A stretch of 64,000 nt of DNA from Pseudomonas sp. PH1b (GTDB taxonomy: Bacteria; Pseudomonadota; Gammaproteobacteria; Pseudomonadales; Pseudomonadaceae): the NCBI RefSeq assembly GCF_000633395.1, contig NZ_AYMU01000015.1, forward strand, positions 62,001 to 126,000, written 5' to 3'. The notes beneath the pieces were generated by a model that was not told where the DNA came from, searched no databases, and saw only the letters and a program-made list of their open reading frames with translations. A program made the position numbers and the translations under genes. This document shows positions 1 to 8,503 of the stretch, one piece after another. Position 1 is the stretch's first letter; the number at the start of each line of letters is the position of its first letter.

Positions 1-977
1 GCCTGCGGCAGTTGGCGCGGTTGGAAGAAATGAAGTTGCGGGCCGAGCAGGATGAGCTGCTCAAGGAGCAGGCCAAGCTGCAGGCCCTGCTCAACAGCGA
101 AGCCAAGCTGAAGAAGCTGGTGCGCACCGAATTGCTGCAAGACGCTGAAACTTATGGCGACGATCGCCGTTCGCCGATCGTTGCCCGGGCGGAAGCCAAG
201 GCGCTGTCGGAAAACGAGCTGATGCCGACTGAACCGGTGACCATCGTTCTGTCGGAAAAAGGCTGGGTCCGCTGTGCCAAGGGGCATGATATTGACGCCA
301 CTGGTTTGTCCTACAAGGCCGGTGACGGTTACAAGACCGCGGCTGCCGGGCGCTCCAACCAGTTTGCGGTGTTCATCGACTCCACCGGTCGCAGTTATTC
401 GGTGGCAGCCCACACCTTGCCGTCGGCCCGTGGCCAGGGCGAGCCGTTGACCGGCCGCCTGACGCCGCCGCCGGGGGCAACGTTCGAGTGCGTGCTGCTG
501 CCCGATGACGATGCGCTGTATGTGATTGCCTCCGACGCCGGCTACGGTTTCGTGGTCAAGGGCGAGGACCTGCAAGCCAAGAACAAGGCGGGCAAGGCAC
601 TGTTGAGCCTGCCGAACAACGCCAAGGTCCTGGCACCACGGCCGGTGGCCGATCGTGAGCAGAACTGGCTGGCCTCGGTGACCACCGAAGGTCGCCTGCT
701 GGTGTTCAAGATCAGCGACCTGCCGCAGCTGGGCAAGGGCAAGGGCAACAAGATCATCGGCATTCCCGGTGAGCGAGTGGCCAGCCGCGAAGAGTACGTG
801 ACCGACATCGCGGTGCTGCCCGATGGCGCGACCCTGGTCCTGCAGGCCGGCAAGCGCACCCTGTCGCTGAAGGCTGACGACCTTGAGCACTACAAGGGCG
901 AGCGTGGGCGCCGTGGCAACAAATTGCCTCGCGGTTTCCAGCGGGTCGATGCCTTATTGGTAGAGACTCTCAATTAA
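1..977 (+). CDS. parC: DNA topoisomerase IV subunit A (ParC), C-terminal part
   Basis: Partial gene: the frame is already open at base 3 and ends with TAA, leaving 324 residues. ParC is the DNA-cleaving subunit of topoisomerase IV and with ParE unlinks daughter chromosomes after replication. The catalytic Tyr and winged-helix region lie upstream of the window. Visible here are a Lys/Glu-rich helical stretch over the first 45 residues, the junction YGDDRRSPIV, and the beta-pinwheel C-terminal domain that starts near EPVTIVLSEKGWVR. The short pinwheel without a long acidic tail, and the smp-serB neighbourhood, favour ParC over GyrA. No second gene is translationally coupled to it; a 176 bp gap follows. 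Confidence 0.95.
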   Translation, partial: LRQLARLEEMKLRAEQDELLKEQAKLQALLNSEAKLKKLVRTELLQDAETYGDDRRSPIVARAEAKALSENELMPTEPVTIVLSEKGWVRCAKGHDIDATGLSYKAGDGYKTAAAGRSNQFAVFIDSTGRSYSVAAHTLPSARGQGEPLTGRLTPPPGATFECVLLPDDDALYVIASDAGYGFVVKGEDLQAKNKAGKALLSLPNNAKVLAPRPVADREQNWLASVTTEGRLLVFKISDLPQLGKGKGNKIIGIPGERVASREEYVTDIAVLPDGATLVLQAGKRTLSLKADDLEHYKGERGRRGNKLPRGFQRVDALLVETLN

Positions 978-1042
978 GGGCGGGCTAGAGCGCTCGATCT
1001 GCGATTTAAGCGCTGGATCGACGCTAGAACACTGGAGTCATG

Positions 1043-1108
1043 GCGCATATTCACGGATGATATGCGCTTTCAAACGCCAGCGTGGCTGGGCGTTATTCAG
1101 GTTTTTTT
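1043..1108 (+). terminator. Hairpins after parC, possible terminator
   Basis: Two inverted repeats lie in the parC-lipoprotein gap. The first is a perfect 8-bp stem GCGCATAT/ATATGCGC (1043-1050 with 1060-1067). The second is a 9-bp stem with one bulged G (1073-1081 with 1085-1094), followed eight bases later by seven T (1102-1108). The T run is rather far from the stem, so termination is only likely, not certain. Confidence 0.35.
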
Positions 1109-1153
1109 GAGTATTTACACTGTGGCTAGCCTTGTGGCCGCCACCTGGATGGG

Positions 1154-1867
1154 ATGATGACTGCTCTGCGCCTTCCTTTTGTTTTCTTGCTCGCTGGCGT
1201 TCTTGGCCTGGCGGGTTGCAGCGTACACCAGCCGGTGTCGCTGTATCAGCTGGACAGCGGAAGTCCAGCCCAGCCGGCCAGCGCCGGCATGTCGGTATTG
1301 CTGGGCCCGGTGCTGATCGCCGATTACCTGCAACGTGAAACCCTTCTGCAACGCCAGGATGATGGCAGCCTGCAAGCCTCGACCGACGGTCGTTGGGCCG
1401 GCAGCCTGTCTTCGGACATCGACCAGTTGCTGCTGCGCCAGGTGGCTGGCCACCTGGACAGCCAGCGTGTGGTGTTGGCCCCGGCCACCAGCGGCTTCAC
1501 CCCGGATGTACAGGTGTTGCTGTCGATCACCCGCCTGGATTCGGGCAAGTCGCAGCCGGCGGTGCTGGATGCGCAATGGCGCCTGATCGACCGTCGTGGC
1601 CAGGTGCGGGACAACCGCATCGTTCACCTGCAGGAGCAGCACGCAGGCACCACGGCCTCCCAGGTCCAGGCTCAAGGCGTGTTGTTGCAGCGTCTGGCCG
1701 AGCAATTGTCGGGCGCCCTCAAGCCCCTGGCCAACCAGCCAGCAGTGGCCGAAGTGCCACGCAAGGCGCCACCGGCGCCGGTGGCCAAGCCGACAGAGCA
1801 GGAGAAGCAGCCGAAGATTCCGATGGCCACGCCGATCCGCACGGACATGGAAGTGTTCAGGTTCTGA
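1154..1867 (+). CDS. PqiC-like (DUF330) outer-membrane lipoprotein
   Basis: A 237-residue predicted lipoprotein: a short hydrophobic signal ends in a lipobox LAGC (Cys near residue 22), so the mature protein is lipid-anchored. The following region (LYQLDSG, a conserved LGPVLIADYLQR patch, then alternating strand/helix) resembles the ABC-type transport auxiliary/PqiC family. In E. coli PqiC works with PqiA and PqiB in trans-envelope lipid transport. No MCE or permease gene is adjacent, so any partner is elsewhere. The last 45 residues are Pro/Lys-rich and look disordered. ATG codons at 1154 and 1157 are both possible starts; no strong Shine-Dalgarno separates them. Family assignment is from fold-level resemblance and is fairly secure; substrate unknown. 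Confidence 0.75.
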   Translation: MMTALRLPFVFLLAGVLGLAGCSVHQPVSLYQLDSGSPAQPASAGMSVLLGPVLIADYLQRETLLQRQDDGSLQASTDGRWAGSLSSDIDQLLLRQVAGHLDSQRVVLAPATSGFTPDVQVLLSITRLDSGKSQPAVLDAQWRLIDRRGQVRDNRIVHLQEQHAGTTASQVQAQGVLLQRLAEQLSGALKPLANQPAVAEVPRKAPPAPVAKPTEQEKQPKIPMATPIRTDMEVFRF

Positions 1868-1886
1868 GGTGATTGGCTGCAAGACC

Positions 1887-1908
1887 AGGCCCGCCCATTG
1901 GCGGGCCT
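1887..1908 (+). terminator. Hairpin terminator after the PqiC-like gene
   Basis: Stem AGGCCCGC/GCGGGCCT (1887-1894 with 1901-1908) with a short loop, followed by TTGTCGTTT. GC-rich stem 19 bases past the stop codon; the U tract is broken. Confidence 0.6.
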
Positions 1909-1944
1909 TGTCGTTTCTGCAGTGAGCGTGTCTGGTCGATTGCC

Positions 1945-2009
1945 TTCGCCGGCAAGCCGGCTGCTACCCAGTTCGCCAGGGCTATTGTCGGAGCTGGCGT
2001 GCCAGCGAA
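1945..2009. repeat. REP pair (REPIN-like)
   Basis: Two inverted REP copies: TTCGCCGGCAAGCCGGCTGC at 1945 onward and its diverged inverse at 1987-2009 (GTCGGAGCTGGCGTGCCAGC then GAA). This is the palindromic Pseudomonas REP also found at 35253, 52323, 54588 and 57235. It lies between convergent genes. Confidence 0.75.
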
Positions 2010-2037
2010 GGGCGCCACACCGCCCGCCCGCCAGGCA

Positions 2038-2066
2038 CAAAAAAGCCCGCACTGGGCGGGCGTTTT
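2038..2066 (-). terminator. Terminator of smp (possibly bidirectional)
   Basis: Stem GCCCGC/GCGGGC (2045-2050 with 2056-2061), with an A run before it and GTTTTC after it. Read on the minus strand it ends in a run of U directly behind the smp stop codon. Confidence 0.7.
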
Positions 2067-2083
2067 CTTGCACGGCTTCAGCC

Positions 2084-3625
2084 TTACAGCTTGGCCCGTG
2101 TCTCATGCATGCGTGCCAGTTGCCGTTCAAGCATCGACGGATAGGGCTCCATCAGGCGCTCGACACAGCAAGCGCCTTCCGGACTGGCGATCGGGCGGAT
2201 ACGCGCCCGCTGACGAATCAGCGGGTCGTCGTTGATCTTGCGCTCCACCAGCAGCAGGTTGCGGCTGTGCTGGGACAGGGCCAGGGCGTCCTGGGCGGTC
2301 TCGGTCAGCAGCAGGTCGATCTGGCTCAGGCCGAACAGCTCGTCACCCAGGGTCAGGCCCAACTGCAGTTGCAGGGTGATGCCGCTGTCCGCCACTTCGA
2401 TCTGCAGGGCGTGGCCCAGGGCGCGCAGCAGCTCGCCGCAGCAGATGGCGTTGGTCAGGTAGTCGTCGCCGCTGTCTTCGCTGTGGAACAGCATCAAGGT
2501 GCTACCGTCGTTCAGGGTGTGCAGTTCGCTCTGGTACAGCGACGCAGCCTGGTCGAGGCAGTCGCGATAGCGCTCCAGCAATTCCATCAGGCGCGCGCGG
2601 GGCAGGCGGCGCAGTTGTTCCTGGGCGCCCAGTTGCACGGCCAGCACGGCACTGTGCTGAGGTTGTGTCGGAGCCTGAGGCTGTAGCGGCGGCTGGGGTT
2701 TGGCGGCAGGAGCCGACGAGTGATCGCGCAGGTCGGCGAAAGGGTCTTCTTCGTCCTGTTCATCTTCTTCGGCGTTGACCTGATGCCGCGGCGCAGGCTT
2801 GAGGCCGGCGATCGGGGCGCTTTCGTCAAAGCTTGGGTCGCGCAGGTTGCGCACTTCGAAGGCCGGTTCGTCTTCCTCGGCATCCTCATAGGCGTCGTGG
2901 TCTGCTTCCGGCTGGGGTTCGGGCTCGGGTTTCTCGGGTACCAGGCGTGCGTGCAGCTGACGCGCCAGGTCGCCGATTTCGTCCTGGCGCTGGATCGCCG
3001 GGGTGTGCTCGTCCAGGTCCCGCAGCCAGACCCGCAGTTGCAGCAGCGGGGTGGAGATGTGCCGCCCCAGGCGCAGGCTCAGGGCCAATGCCAGGGCCAG
3101 CAGGATGGCGCTAAGGATGCCCATGCTCTGCAGGCTGATGGTCATCGGTTGCTGGAACTGGGCCATGTCCAGGCTGATCCGCAGGTTGCCGGCGGTCACG
3201 TCCTGGAAGGTGATCTTGGTCTGGTAAACGCCCTCGGTTTCACCCAGCAGGCTGCTTTTCGGGCGCTGGCCGGCCTCGGCGAGGATGCGGTTGTCGACGC
3301 TGTAGATCGCCGCGTGGGCCACCAGCGGGTTCTTGGTCAGGTTGTTGAGCAGGACATTGAGGCTGAGGATGTCGTTGGACACCAGCAGCTCGGTGGCCGA
3401 GGTGGCGGTCTGGGTGGTCAGGCTCTGACCCAGGGCGTCGGCTTGTTCGTGCATGGCTTGCTTGAACTGCAGGCCCATCACGCCGGCATAGATCACCAGG
3501 GCCAGGGCGACCAGGATCACGTTATGGCTGGCAATGCGCAATGCAATCGGCACACGGCGGTGGCGCAGTGCACGGAAGATCAGCAGGAAGAAGTTATCGG
3601 TTTTAACTGGCGTGGGCCGGTTCAC
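2084..3625 (-). CDS. SerB-upstream membrane protein Smp (AhpA/YtjB family)
   Basis: A 513-residue inner-membrane protein. A hydrophobic helix near residues 30-52 and a second near 165-188 enclose a periplasmic domain of about 110 residues. A HAMP-like segment follows (DLDEHTPAIQRQDEIGDLARQL), then a strongly acidic, Pro-rich linker (about 240-345), then a folded C-terminal domain. The family (COG3726) sits upstream of serB in many gammaproteobacteria; its function is unknown despite old links to haemolysin expression. The C-terminal domain recalls a class III nucleotidyl cyclase fold without the catalytic metal residues, which is my inference. The start used is GTG at 3625; serB is transcribed away from it. 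TTGCCG-16 bp-TATACT upstream is a good promoter. Confidence 0.8.
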   Translation of the reverse strand: MNRPTPVKTDNFFLLIFRALRHRRVPIALRIASHNVILVALALVIYAGVMGLQFKQAMHEQADALGQSLTTQTATSATELLVSNDILSLNVLLNNLTKNPLVAHAAIYSVDNRILAEAGQRPKSSLLGETEGVYQTKITFQDVTAGNLRISLDMAQFQQPMTISLQSMGILSAILLALALALSLRLGRHISTPLLQLRVWLRDLDEHTPAIQRQDEIGDLARQLHARLVPEKPEPEPQPEADHDAYEDAEEDEPAFEVRNLRDPSFDESAPIAGLKPAPRHQVNAEEDEQDEEDPFADLRDHSSAPAAKPQPPLQPQAPTQPQHSAVLAVQLGAQEQLRRLPRARLMELLERYRDCLDQAASLYQSELHTLNDGSTLMLFHSEDSGDDYLTNAICCGELLRALGHALQIEVADSGITLQLQLGLTLGDELFGLSQIDLLLTETAQDALALSQHSRNLLLVERKINDDPLIRQRARIRPIASPEGACCVERLMEPYPSMLERQLARMHETRAKL

Positions 3626-3660
3626 TGAGCTCGGCTCTTTTGTCCGTGAAGTTGACGCGC

Positions 3661-3688
3661 AGTATAGCGACAGGCCCTAGACCGGCAA
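3661..3688 (-). promoter_or_regulatory. Sigma-70-type promoter of smp
   Basis: On the minus strand -35 TTGCCG (3688-3683), a 16-bp spacer and -10 TATACT (3666-3661) lie 36 bp upstream of the smp GTG. The divergent serB has TAGAAT at 3724-3729 as a possible -10, without a clear -35. Confidence 0.55.
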
Positions 3689-3759
3689 AGCGCTGGCTGT
3701 GCCCGATGGTCACCGAAAGTGGGTAGAATGCGCTTTTTTTCCACCTGCGGGGGTGCGCC

Positions 3760-4974
3760 TTGCGTGAAATTGTCCTGATAAACATCACCGGCGAAGATCG
3801 TCCCGGTCTGACTGCGGCCATTACCGGCGTTCTGGCCCAGGGTGGTGTGAACATTCTCGACATCGGTCAGGCGGTGATCCACGACACCCTGTCGTTCGGC
3901 ATCCTGGTTGAAATCCCGAGCAACGAGCAGAGCTCGTCGGTGCTCAAGGACATTCTGTTCACCGCCTACAAGCTCGACCAGCAGGTGCGCTTCACTCCGG
4001 TTTCCGAGGCGGACTACCAGCAGTGGGTCGACGGGCAGGGCAAGAAGCGCCATATCGTCACCCTGCTGACCCGCAAGGTCACCGCCGAGCAGTTGCAGCG
4101 GGTGAGTTCGATCACCGCCCAGTATGGGTTGAACATCGACCATATCGATCGCCTGTCCGGGCGCATGCCCCTGGACATGCCGGCCGATCAGGGCAAGGGC
4201 TGCATCGAGTTCTCGGTGCGGGGCGAAGCCGCCGATCCTCAAGCCCTCCGGGCCGAGTTCCTCAGTGTGGCCCAGGAACTGAACGTCGATATCGCCTTCC
4301 AGGAAGACTCGCTGTTCCGCCGCAACCGGCGCCTGGCGGTGTTCGACATGGACTCGACACTGATCGAGGCGGAGGTCATCGACGAGTTGGCCAAGGCGGC
4401 GGGAGTGGGCGACCGGGTGGCGGAAATCACCGAGCGGGCCATGGCAGGCGAGCTGGATTTTCGTGCCAGCTTCAAGGAGCGCCTGGCGCTGCTCAAGGGC
4501 CTGGACGTCAAGGTGCTGGACTCCATCGGCGCCTCGCTGCGCCTGACCGAGGGGGCTGAAACCCTGTTCGCCGAACTCAAGCGCCTGGGTTACAAAACCG
4601 CGATCCTCTCCGGCGGCTTCACCTACTTCGCCAAGCAATTGCAAGCCAAGCTGGGCATCGACTACGTGTTCGCCAACGAGCTGGAAGTGCTGGATGGCAA
4701 GGTGACCGGCGTAGCCGTGGAGCCGATTGTCGACGCCCAGCGCAAGGCCGACCTGCTGCGCGAACTGGCCCACAAGGAGGGCCTGCGCCTGGAGCAGACC
4801 ATTGCCGTGGGCGATGGTGCCAACGACCTGCCGATGCTGGCCATTGCCGGTCTAGGGGTGGCGTTCCGCGCCAAGCCCCTGGTCAAGCAGTCGGCCAAGC
4901 AGGCGATCTCGACCCTGGGCCTGGATGGCGTGCTGTACCTGTTGGGGTTCCGCGATCGTGACGGGCAGCTCTGA
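3760..4974 (+). CDS. serB: Phosphoserine phosphatase SerB
   Basis: 404 residues; dephosphorylates O-phospho-L-serine in the last step of serine biosynthesis. Two ACT-like regulatory domains occupy roughly residues 3-80 and 95-180, giving the long SerB form usual in pseudomonads. The HAD catalytic domain follows: motif I DMDST (Asp196 nucleophile, Asp198), motif II in AILSGGF, motif III Lys in QRKADL, motif IV GDGAND (about Asp352). The start is TTG at 3760: the frame has no ATG near this position and the encoded REIVLINITGEDRPGL is the conserved N-terminus. Divergent from smp. A strong terminator at 5013-5044 follows. Confidence 0.96.
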   Translation: MREIVLINITGEDRPGLTAAITGVLAQGGVNILDIGQAVIHDTLSFGILVEIPSNEQSSSVLKDILFTAYKLDQQVRFTPVSEADYQQWVDGQGKKRHIVTLLTRKVTAEQLQRVSSITAQYGLNIDHIDRLSGRMPLDMPADQGKGCIEFSVRGEAADPQALRAEFLSVAQELNVDIAFQEDSLFRRNRRLAVFDMDSTLIEAEVIDELAKAAGVGDRVAEITERAMAGELDFRASFKERLALLKGLDVKVLDSIGASLRLTEGAETLFAELKRLGYKTAILSGGFTYFAKQLQAKLGIDYVFANELEVLDGKVTGVAVEPIVDAQRKADLLRELAHKEGLRLEQTIAVGDGANDLPMLAIAGLGVAFRAKPLVKQSAKQAISTLGLDGVLYLLGFRDRDGQL

Positions 4975-5012
4975 GCCGCTCTCATCCCGGGTGGGGTGAA
5001 AACTGCCCCGAT

Positions 5013-5044
5013 AAAAAAACGCCGCTGATTCGCGGCGTTTTTTT
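5013..5044. terminator. Bidirectional terminator between serB and psd
   Basis: Stem CGCCGC/GCGGCG (5020-5025 with 5032-5037) with a seven-base A run before it and a T run after it. It serves convergent serB (plus) and psd (minus). Confidence 0.9.
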
Positions 5045-5060
5045 ATTCGTTCTTCCTGCG

Positions 5061-5921
5061 TCAGGCCTTGGGCTCGCCCAGGCGCTGGCCCATCTGTACC
5101 GGCGAACCGGCTGCCAGTTCTTCGGCCCATTTCACCTGATCCGGACCAAACAGCACGATGGCGGTGGAGCCCAGCTTGAAGCGGCCCATCTCGGCGCCTT
5201 TCTCCAGGTGGATTGGCGCCCGTGCGGCTTCGTCGTAGCGCACGGTCTTGAGTTCGCGCTTGGGCGGCGTCACCAGGCCGGCCCAGACGGTTTCGATCGA
5301 GGCGACGATCATTGCGCCCACCAGCACCAGCGCCATTGGCCCGCGCTCGGTGTCGAAGATGCACACGACGCGCTCGTTGCGGGCGAACAGCTCGGGGACG
5401 TTTTCCGCGGTGGTCTGGTTGACCGAGAAGATCCGGCCGGGAACATAGACCATTTCCCGCAGGGTGCCGGCCAATGGCATGTGTACACGGTGATAGTCCT
5501 TGGGCGACAGGTAGATGGTGGCAAAGTCGCCGCCCATGAACGGCTGGGCCAGGGTCGGATCGCCGCCCAGCAGTTCCAGCACGCTGTAGCTGTGGCCCTT
5601 GGCTTGGAATACCCGGCCATGCTCGATCGGGCCCAGCTGGCTGACTGCGCCATCGGCGGGGCTGAGAACCGCGCCCGGGGTCGGGTCCAGTGGCCGTGCA
5701 CCGTCTTTCAGGGCGCGAGTGAAGAAGGCGTTGAAGTGCTCATAGGCGGTCACGTCCTCCACTTGGGCCTCGGACATGTTCACCTGATACTGCTTGGCGA
5801 ACCAGCTGGTGAAGGCATTCTTGAACCAGCGCACGCGGCACTCGGCAATGCAGCCGGCCAGGCGCGACAGCAGGTGGTGAGGCAGCAGGTACTGGCTGAT
5901 GATGAACAGACGCTTTTTCAT
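5061..5921 (-). CDS. psd: Phosphatidylserine decarboxylase proenzyme
   Basis: 286 residues; converts phosphatidylserine to phosphatidylethanolamine at the inner membrane. The proenzyme cuts itself at LGST (residues 250-253); Ser252 becomes the pyruvoyl prosthetic group, leaving a small alpha chain of about 35 residues. The catalytic Asp (SPADGAVSQ) and His (DYHRVHMP) needed for self-cleavage are present. Length matches the membrane type I family. It lies 18 bp downstream of the rhodanese gene on the same strand, so HDOD protein, rhodanese and psd are probably co-transcribed and end at the shared terminator. The conserved basic start MKKRLFIISQYLLPHH supports the ATG chosen. Confidence 0.96.
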   Translation of the reverse strand: MKKRLFIISQYLLPHHLLSRLAGCIAECRVRWFKNAFTSWFAKQYQVNMSEAQVEDVTAYEHFNAFFTRALKDGARPLDPTPGAVLSPADGAVSQLGPIEHGRVFQAKGHSYSVLELLGGDPTLAQPFMGGDFATIYLSPKDYHRVHMPLAGTLREMVYVPGRIFSVNQTTAENVPELFARNERVVCIFDTERGPMALVLVGAMIVASIETVWAGLVTPPKRELKTVRYDEAARAPIHLEKGAEMGRFKLGSTAIVLFGPDQVKWAEELAAGSPVQMGQRLGEPKA

Positions 5922-5939
5922 TGGGTGTCCTTAAAAAAC

Positions 5940-6755
5940 TCAAATCTCTACGGGCGTATCGGGATGATTGCCCCATTCGCCCCAGGAACCGGCGTAGCCC
6001 TTGACCCGTGGGTAGCCCAGCGCCTTGGCCACCAGGTAGGTGAAGCCGGAGCGGTGGTGGGTCTGGCAGTGGGTGATCACTTCTTTGTCTTTGCTGATGC
6101 CCAGGTCCGCAAGGATCTGTGGCATGTCGCGGCGGATGCGCAAATGGCGCGCCTGATCCATCCCGGCGGTCCACTCGAAGTTCACCGCACCGGGGATGTG
6201 CCCGCCCTTGGCGGCCAGGACCTTCTCGCCGGAATACTCCAGCGGCCCGCGAGCGTCCCAGATCGCCAGGTCGGCGGCGCCGAGGCGGCTTTGCAGGTAC
6301 TCGCGGGTGGCTGTGGGTTCGTCATGCAGGGTCAGTGGTACGGGGCCGCCTTTCGAGGCCGGAACCTCGGTGGCTAGCGGCAGGCCCTCTGCGAGCCAGG
6401 CAGGCAGGCCGCCGTCCAGATAGTGGTAGCGCTGATGACCGATGACGTCCAGCAACCAGATGAAGCGTCCGGCCCAGCCGCCGCCTTCGTCGTCATAGAC
6501 CACGTAGACCGCGTCCGGGTTGTGCCCGAGCTCGCCGAACAGCGCCTCGAGGGCGGACTGCGGCGGCAGCAGGCCCGGGGCCGGGGCCTGGCCGAGCTGG
6601 GTGCGCTTGGGGTCGATGAAGCGTGCCCCGGGAATATGCCCGGCAGCGTAGCGGGCGGCGCTGGTCAGGTCGACCAGGATCAGTTCGCGGGCAGCGAGAC
6701 GGGCGAGCAAGTCGCTCGGTTCGATGACCAGCGGCAAGCCAGAGAATTCAGACAT
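5940..6755 (-). CDS. rhdA: Thiosulfate sulfurtransferase, two-domain rhodanese
   Basis: 271 residues with two rhodanese folds in tandem, the first inactive and the second carrying the persulfide-forming cysteine in CQTHHRSG. That Cys is residue 230, the same motif and position as Azotobacter vinelandii RhdA, so the symbol is given on motif and length. It transfers sulfane sulfur from thiosulfate to cyanide or thiol acceptors in the cytoplasm. The frame is open further upstream (to 6839), but the ATG at 6755 (MSEFSGLPLV) starts the folded domain and leaves 43 bp after the HDOD gene. The reason for coupling to psd is not evident. Confidence 0.9.
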   Translation of the reverse strand: MSEFSGLPLVIEPSDLLARLAARELILVDLTSAARYAAGHIPGARFIDPKRTQLGQAPAPGLLPPQSALEALFGELGHNPDAVYVVYDDEGGGWAGRFIWLLDVIGHQRYHYLDGGLPAWLAEGLPLATEVPASKGGPVPLTLHDEPTATREYLQSRLGAADLAIWDARGPLEYSGEKVLAAKGGHIPGAVNFEWTAGMDQARHLRIRRDMPQILADLGISKDKEVITHCQTHHRSGFTYLVAKALGYPRVKGYAGSWGEWGNHPDTPVEI

Positions 6756-6798
6756 GGCAGGTTCCCAGGGCGCAAAGGGAGGGATTGTAGCGCAAGCG

Positions 6799-8337
6799 TC
6801 ATTGGCTGCGGTTGGTAAAGCTGTGCAAGGCTTTTTCAATGCACTGAGCGGTCTTGCCGAACGCCTGGACGCTGGTTTCCGAGAACGGCACTCCGCCTTG
6901 GTCGGCCACGGCCAGCATCAGGACCCGGCCGTTGCACGACAGGGAGCGCATCAGCAGGTGTTCGCCACGAAACAGCTGGCGCAGGACGCCTGGCAAATGG
7001 GCAGAGAACTGCCTGTGGTTGCTTGGGGTGATGCGAACCTGCGCGGACTTTTCCAGCAGGCGTTGCAGTAGCGTGCTCTGCTTGGCTTGCAGGGTCAGGC
7101 CGGCGGCCTCCTGGGGCAAGCCATGCAGCTGTTGCACCCGCAGGTGGTTCAGGCCGCGATCGACCATCAACAGCATGACTCGCTGCATGCCGCAGGCGGC
7201 CAGGGCGTCCCGGGCAAAGCCGGTGAGGTGCACGGCATTGGTAAAGGGGCTGGGGTCCAGCAGCAGCTCGCTGCAGAGCTTGCGCCATTTGCCCAGCTCT
7301 GCGGCGGTCGGGGCCGGCGCGGGTTGTTCGCCCGGGTGCAGGCGGCGCGCGTCCCAGGGCCAGAGCAGTGCCTGTGCCGGGTGCCAGAGATCGGGCTGGC
7401 TGTCGTTGCGGGCGCTGGTGGCGGCCTGTTGGTGCAGCTGTTGCTGGACCTCGGTCACCGGCATTTGCAGATACAGCCCGGTGAGGTTCTGCCAGCGGCG
7501 GCCGTGGGGGTTGTTCCAGGAGTGCTGCGCGGCCAGCGCCATGCCGTTGGCCAGCAGCACGCAATTGGCCGGCTGATTCAGCCAGCGCTGTAGATCCGGG
7601 TCGGCGTCCAGGCGCTGCTGTTGGCGCAGTGGATGATCGCCATCGCGGGCGATCAGCATGACCTTGGCCAACTGGTGTTGTTCACGGGTCAGCAGCCGGT
7701 AACCTTGTTGCACCCAGATCGGCAGGTGCCAGGCCTGTACCAGGGCCTGGCACAGCTCCATCAGCCGTACCCCGAACAACTGCATCTCGACGTGCCGTGC
7801 CGACTCGTGCTTATAGATGACCCGCAGTTCCCACTCTTCCAGGAGCTTTGGGTAGGTCAGGGCCATGGCCCATAGCGGCGACAGAAACAGCAAGCTGCCC
7901 CAGTGGATGTCCTGCCACAGGCGGGCCAGGCGCCCGGCGAAAAAGCCGTTGGCTTGCTGGGAAGCGTGCTGGCTGACCAATTGCAACTGCCGCAATGCCC
8001 GGGGGATTTGTGCCTCCGGCAGGGTCGGTAACTGCTCGAGCAACTCCTGGGTACGCGTGAGGCCCAGGCGATTGACCGCAATCTCCAGGTTTTCTGCCGG
8101 CTCGCTCATGCTGCCGTGGGAGTGGCGGTTGGCTTCGCGGATCACGCTCAGGGCCAGCGCTGGGCTGTTCTGCATCAGATCGGCGATGTCCCGCAGTGAG
8201 CTGCGGTTGTTGGCGATGGCTTTGCAGACGCGATCATGACTGACCTGCGGCACGGGCAGGCGCACGGCATTGAGGAGCTTTACCCAGGCGTCTAGAGAGG
8301 TGGGCGGGGAGGTTGGGACGCTGGTTTCATTGGACAT
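6799..8337 (-). CDS. HDOD-domain signalling protein
   Basis: 512 residues when started at the ATG at 8337 (MSNETSVPTS); another ATG four codons upstream is possible. The HDOD domain (about residues 20-230) shows the family pattern LPVPQVSHDRVCKAIAN, an NSPALALSVIREANR block and a helical core, but lacks the HD-GYP metal residues, so it is presumably a non-catalytic signalling scaffold. The C-terminal third (about 340-500) is a mixed alpha/beta region that could be a degenerate GAF-like sensor; this is uncertain. It stands first in the minus-strand unit with rhdA and psd, and diverges from motAB. Pseudomonas carries a homologue in the same place; its role is not established. Confidence 0.8.
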   Translation of the reverse strand: MSNETSVPTSPPTSLDAWVKLLNAVRLPVPQVSHDRVCKAIANNRSSLRDIADLMQNSPALALSVIREANRHSHGSMSEPAENLEIAVNRLGLTRTQELLEQLPTLPEAQIPRALRQLQLVSQHASQQANGFFAGRLARLWQDIHWGSLLFLSPLWAMALTYPKLLEEWELRVIYKHESARHVEMQLFGVRLMELCQALVQAWHLPIWVQQGYRLLTREQHQLAKVMLIARDGDHPLRQQQRLDADPDLQRWLNQPANCVLLANGMALAAQHSWNNPHGRRWQNLTGLYLQMPVTEVQQQLHQQAATSARNDSQPDLWHPAQALLWPWDARRLHPGEQPAPAPTAAELGKWRKLCSELLLDPSPFTNAVHLTGFARDALAACGMQRVMLLMVDRGLNHLRVQQLHGLPQEAAGLTLQAKQSTLLQRLLEKSAQVRITPSNHRQFSAHLPGVLRQLFRGEHLLMRSLSCNGRVLMLAVADQGGVPFSETSVQAFGKTAQCIEKALHSFTNRSQ

Positions 8338-8408
8338 GGTCGGGCGCAATCATCGTCTGCTGTGAACACGCCCAGAACGGGCCAAACTGGCTTTTCGCCT
8401 TAACTGGC

Positions 8409-8435
8409 TATAGTCTGGCGCAGTTTTGCCGATAA
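8409..8435 (+). promoter_or_regulatory. Sigma-28 (FliA) promoter of motAB
   Basis: TATAGTCT (8409-8416), 11 bp, then GCCGATAA (8428-8435). The consensus is TAAAGTTT-N11-GCCGATAA, so the -10 is exact and the -35 matches 6 of 8. It lies 68 bp upstream of the motA ATG, as expected for a late flagellar operon. Confidence 0.85.
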
Positions 8436-8503
8436 GTAGAAGAAGAGTTTTAAGAACTTCCGAATATGACCTTGAACCCGACTCAATAAGTACTCTCCTA
8501 CCT

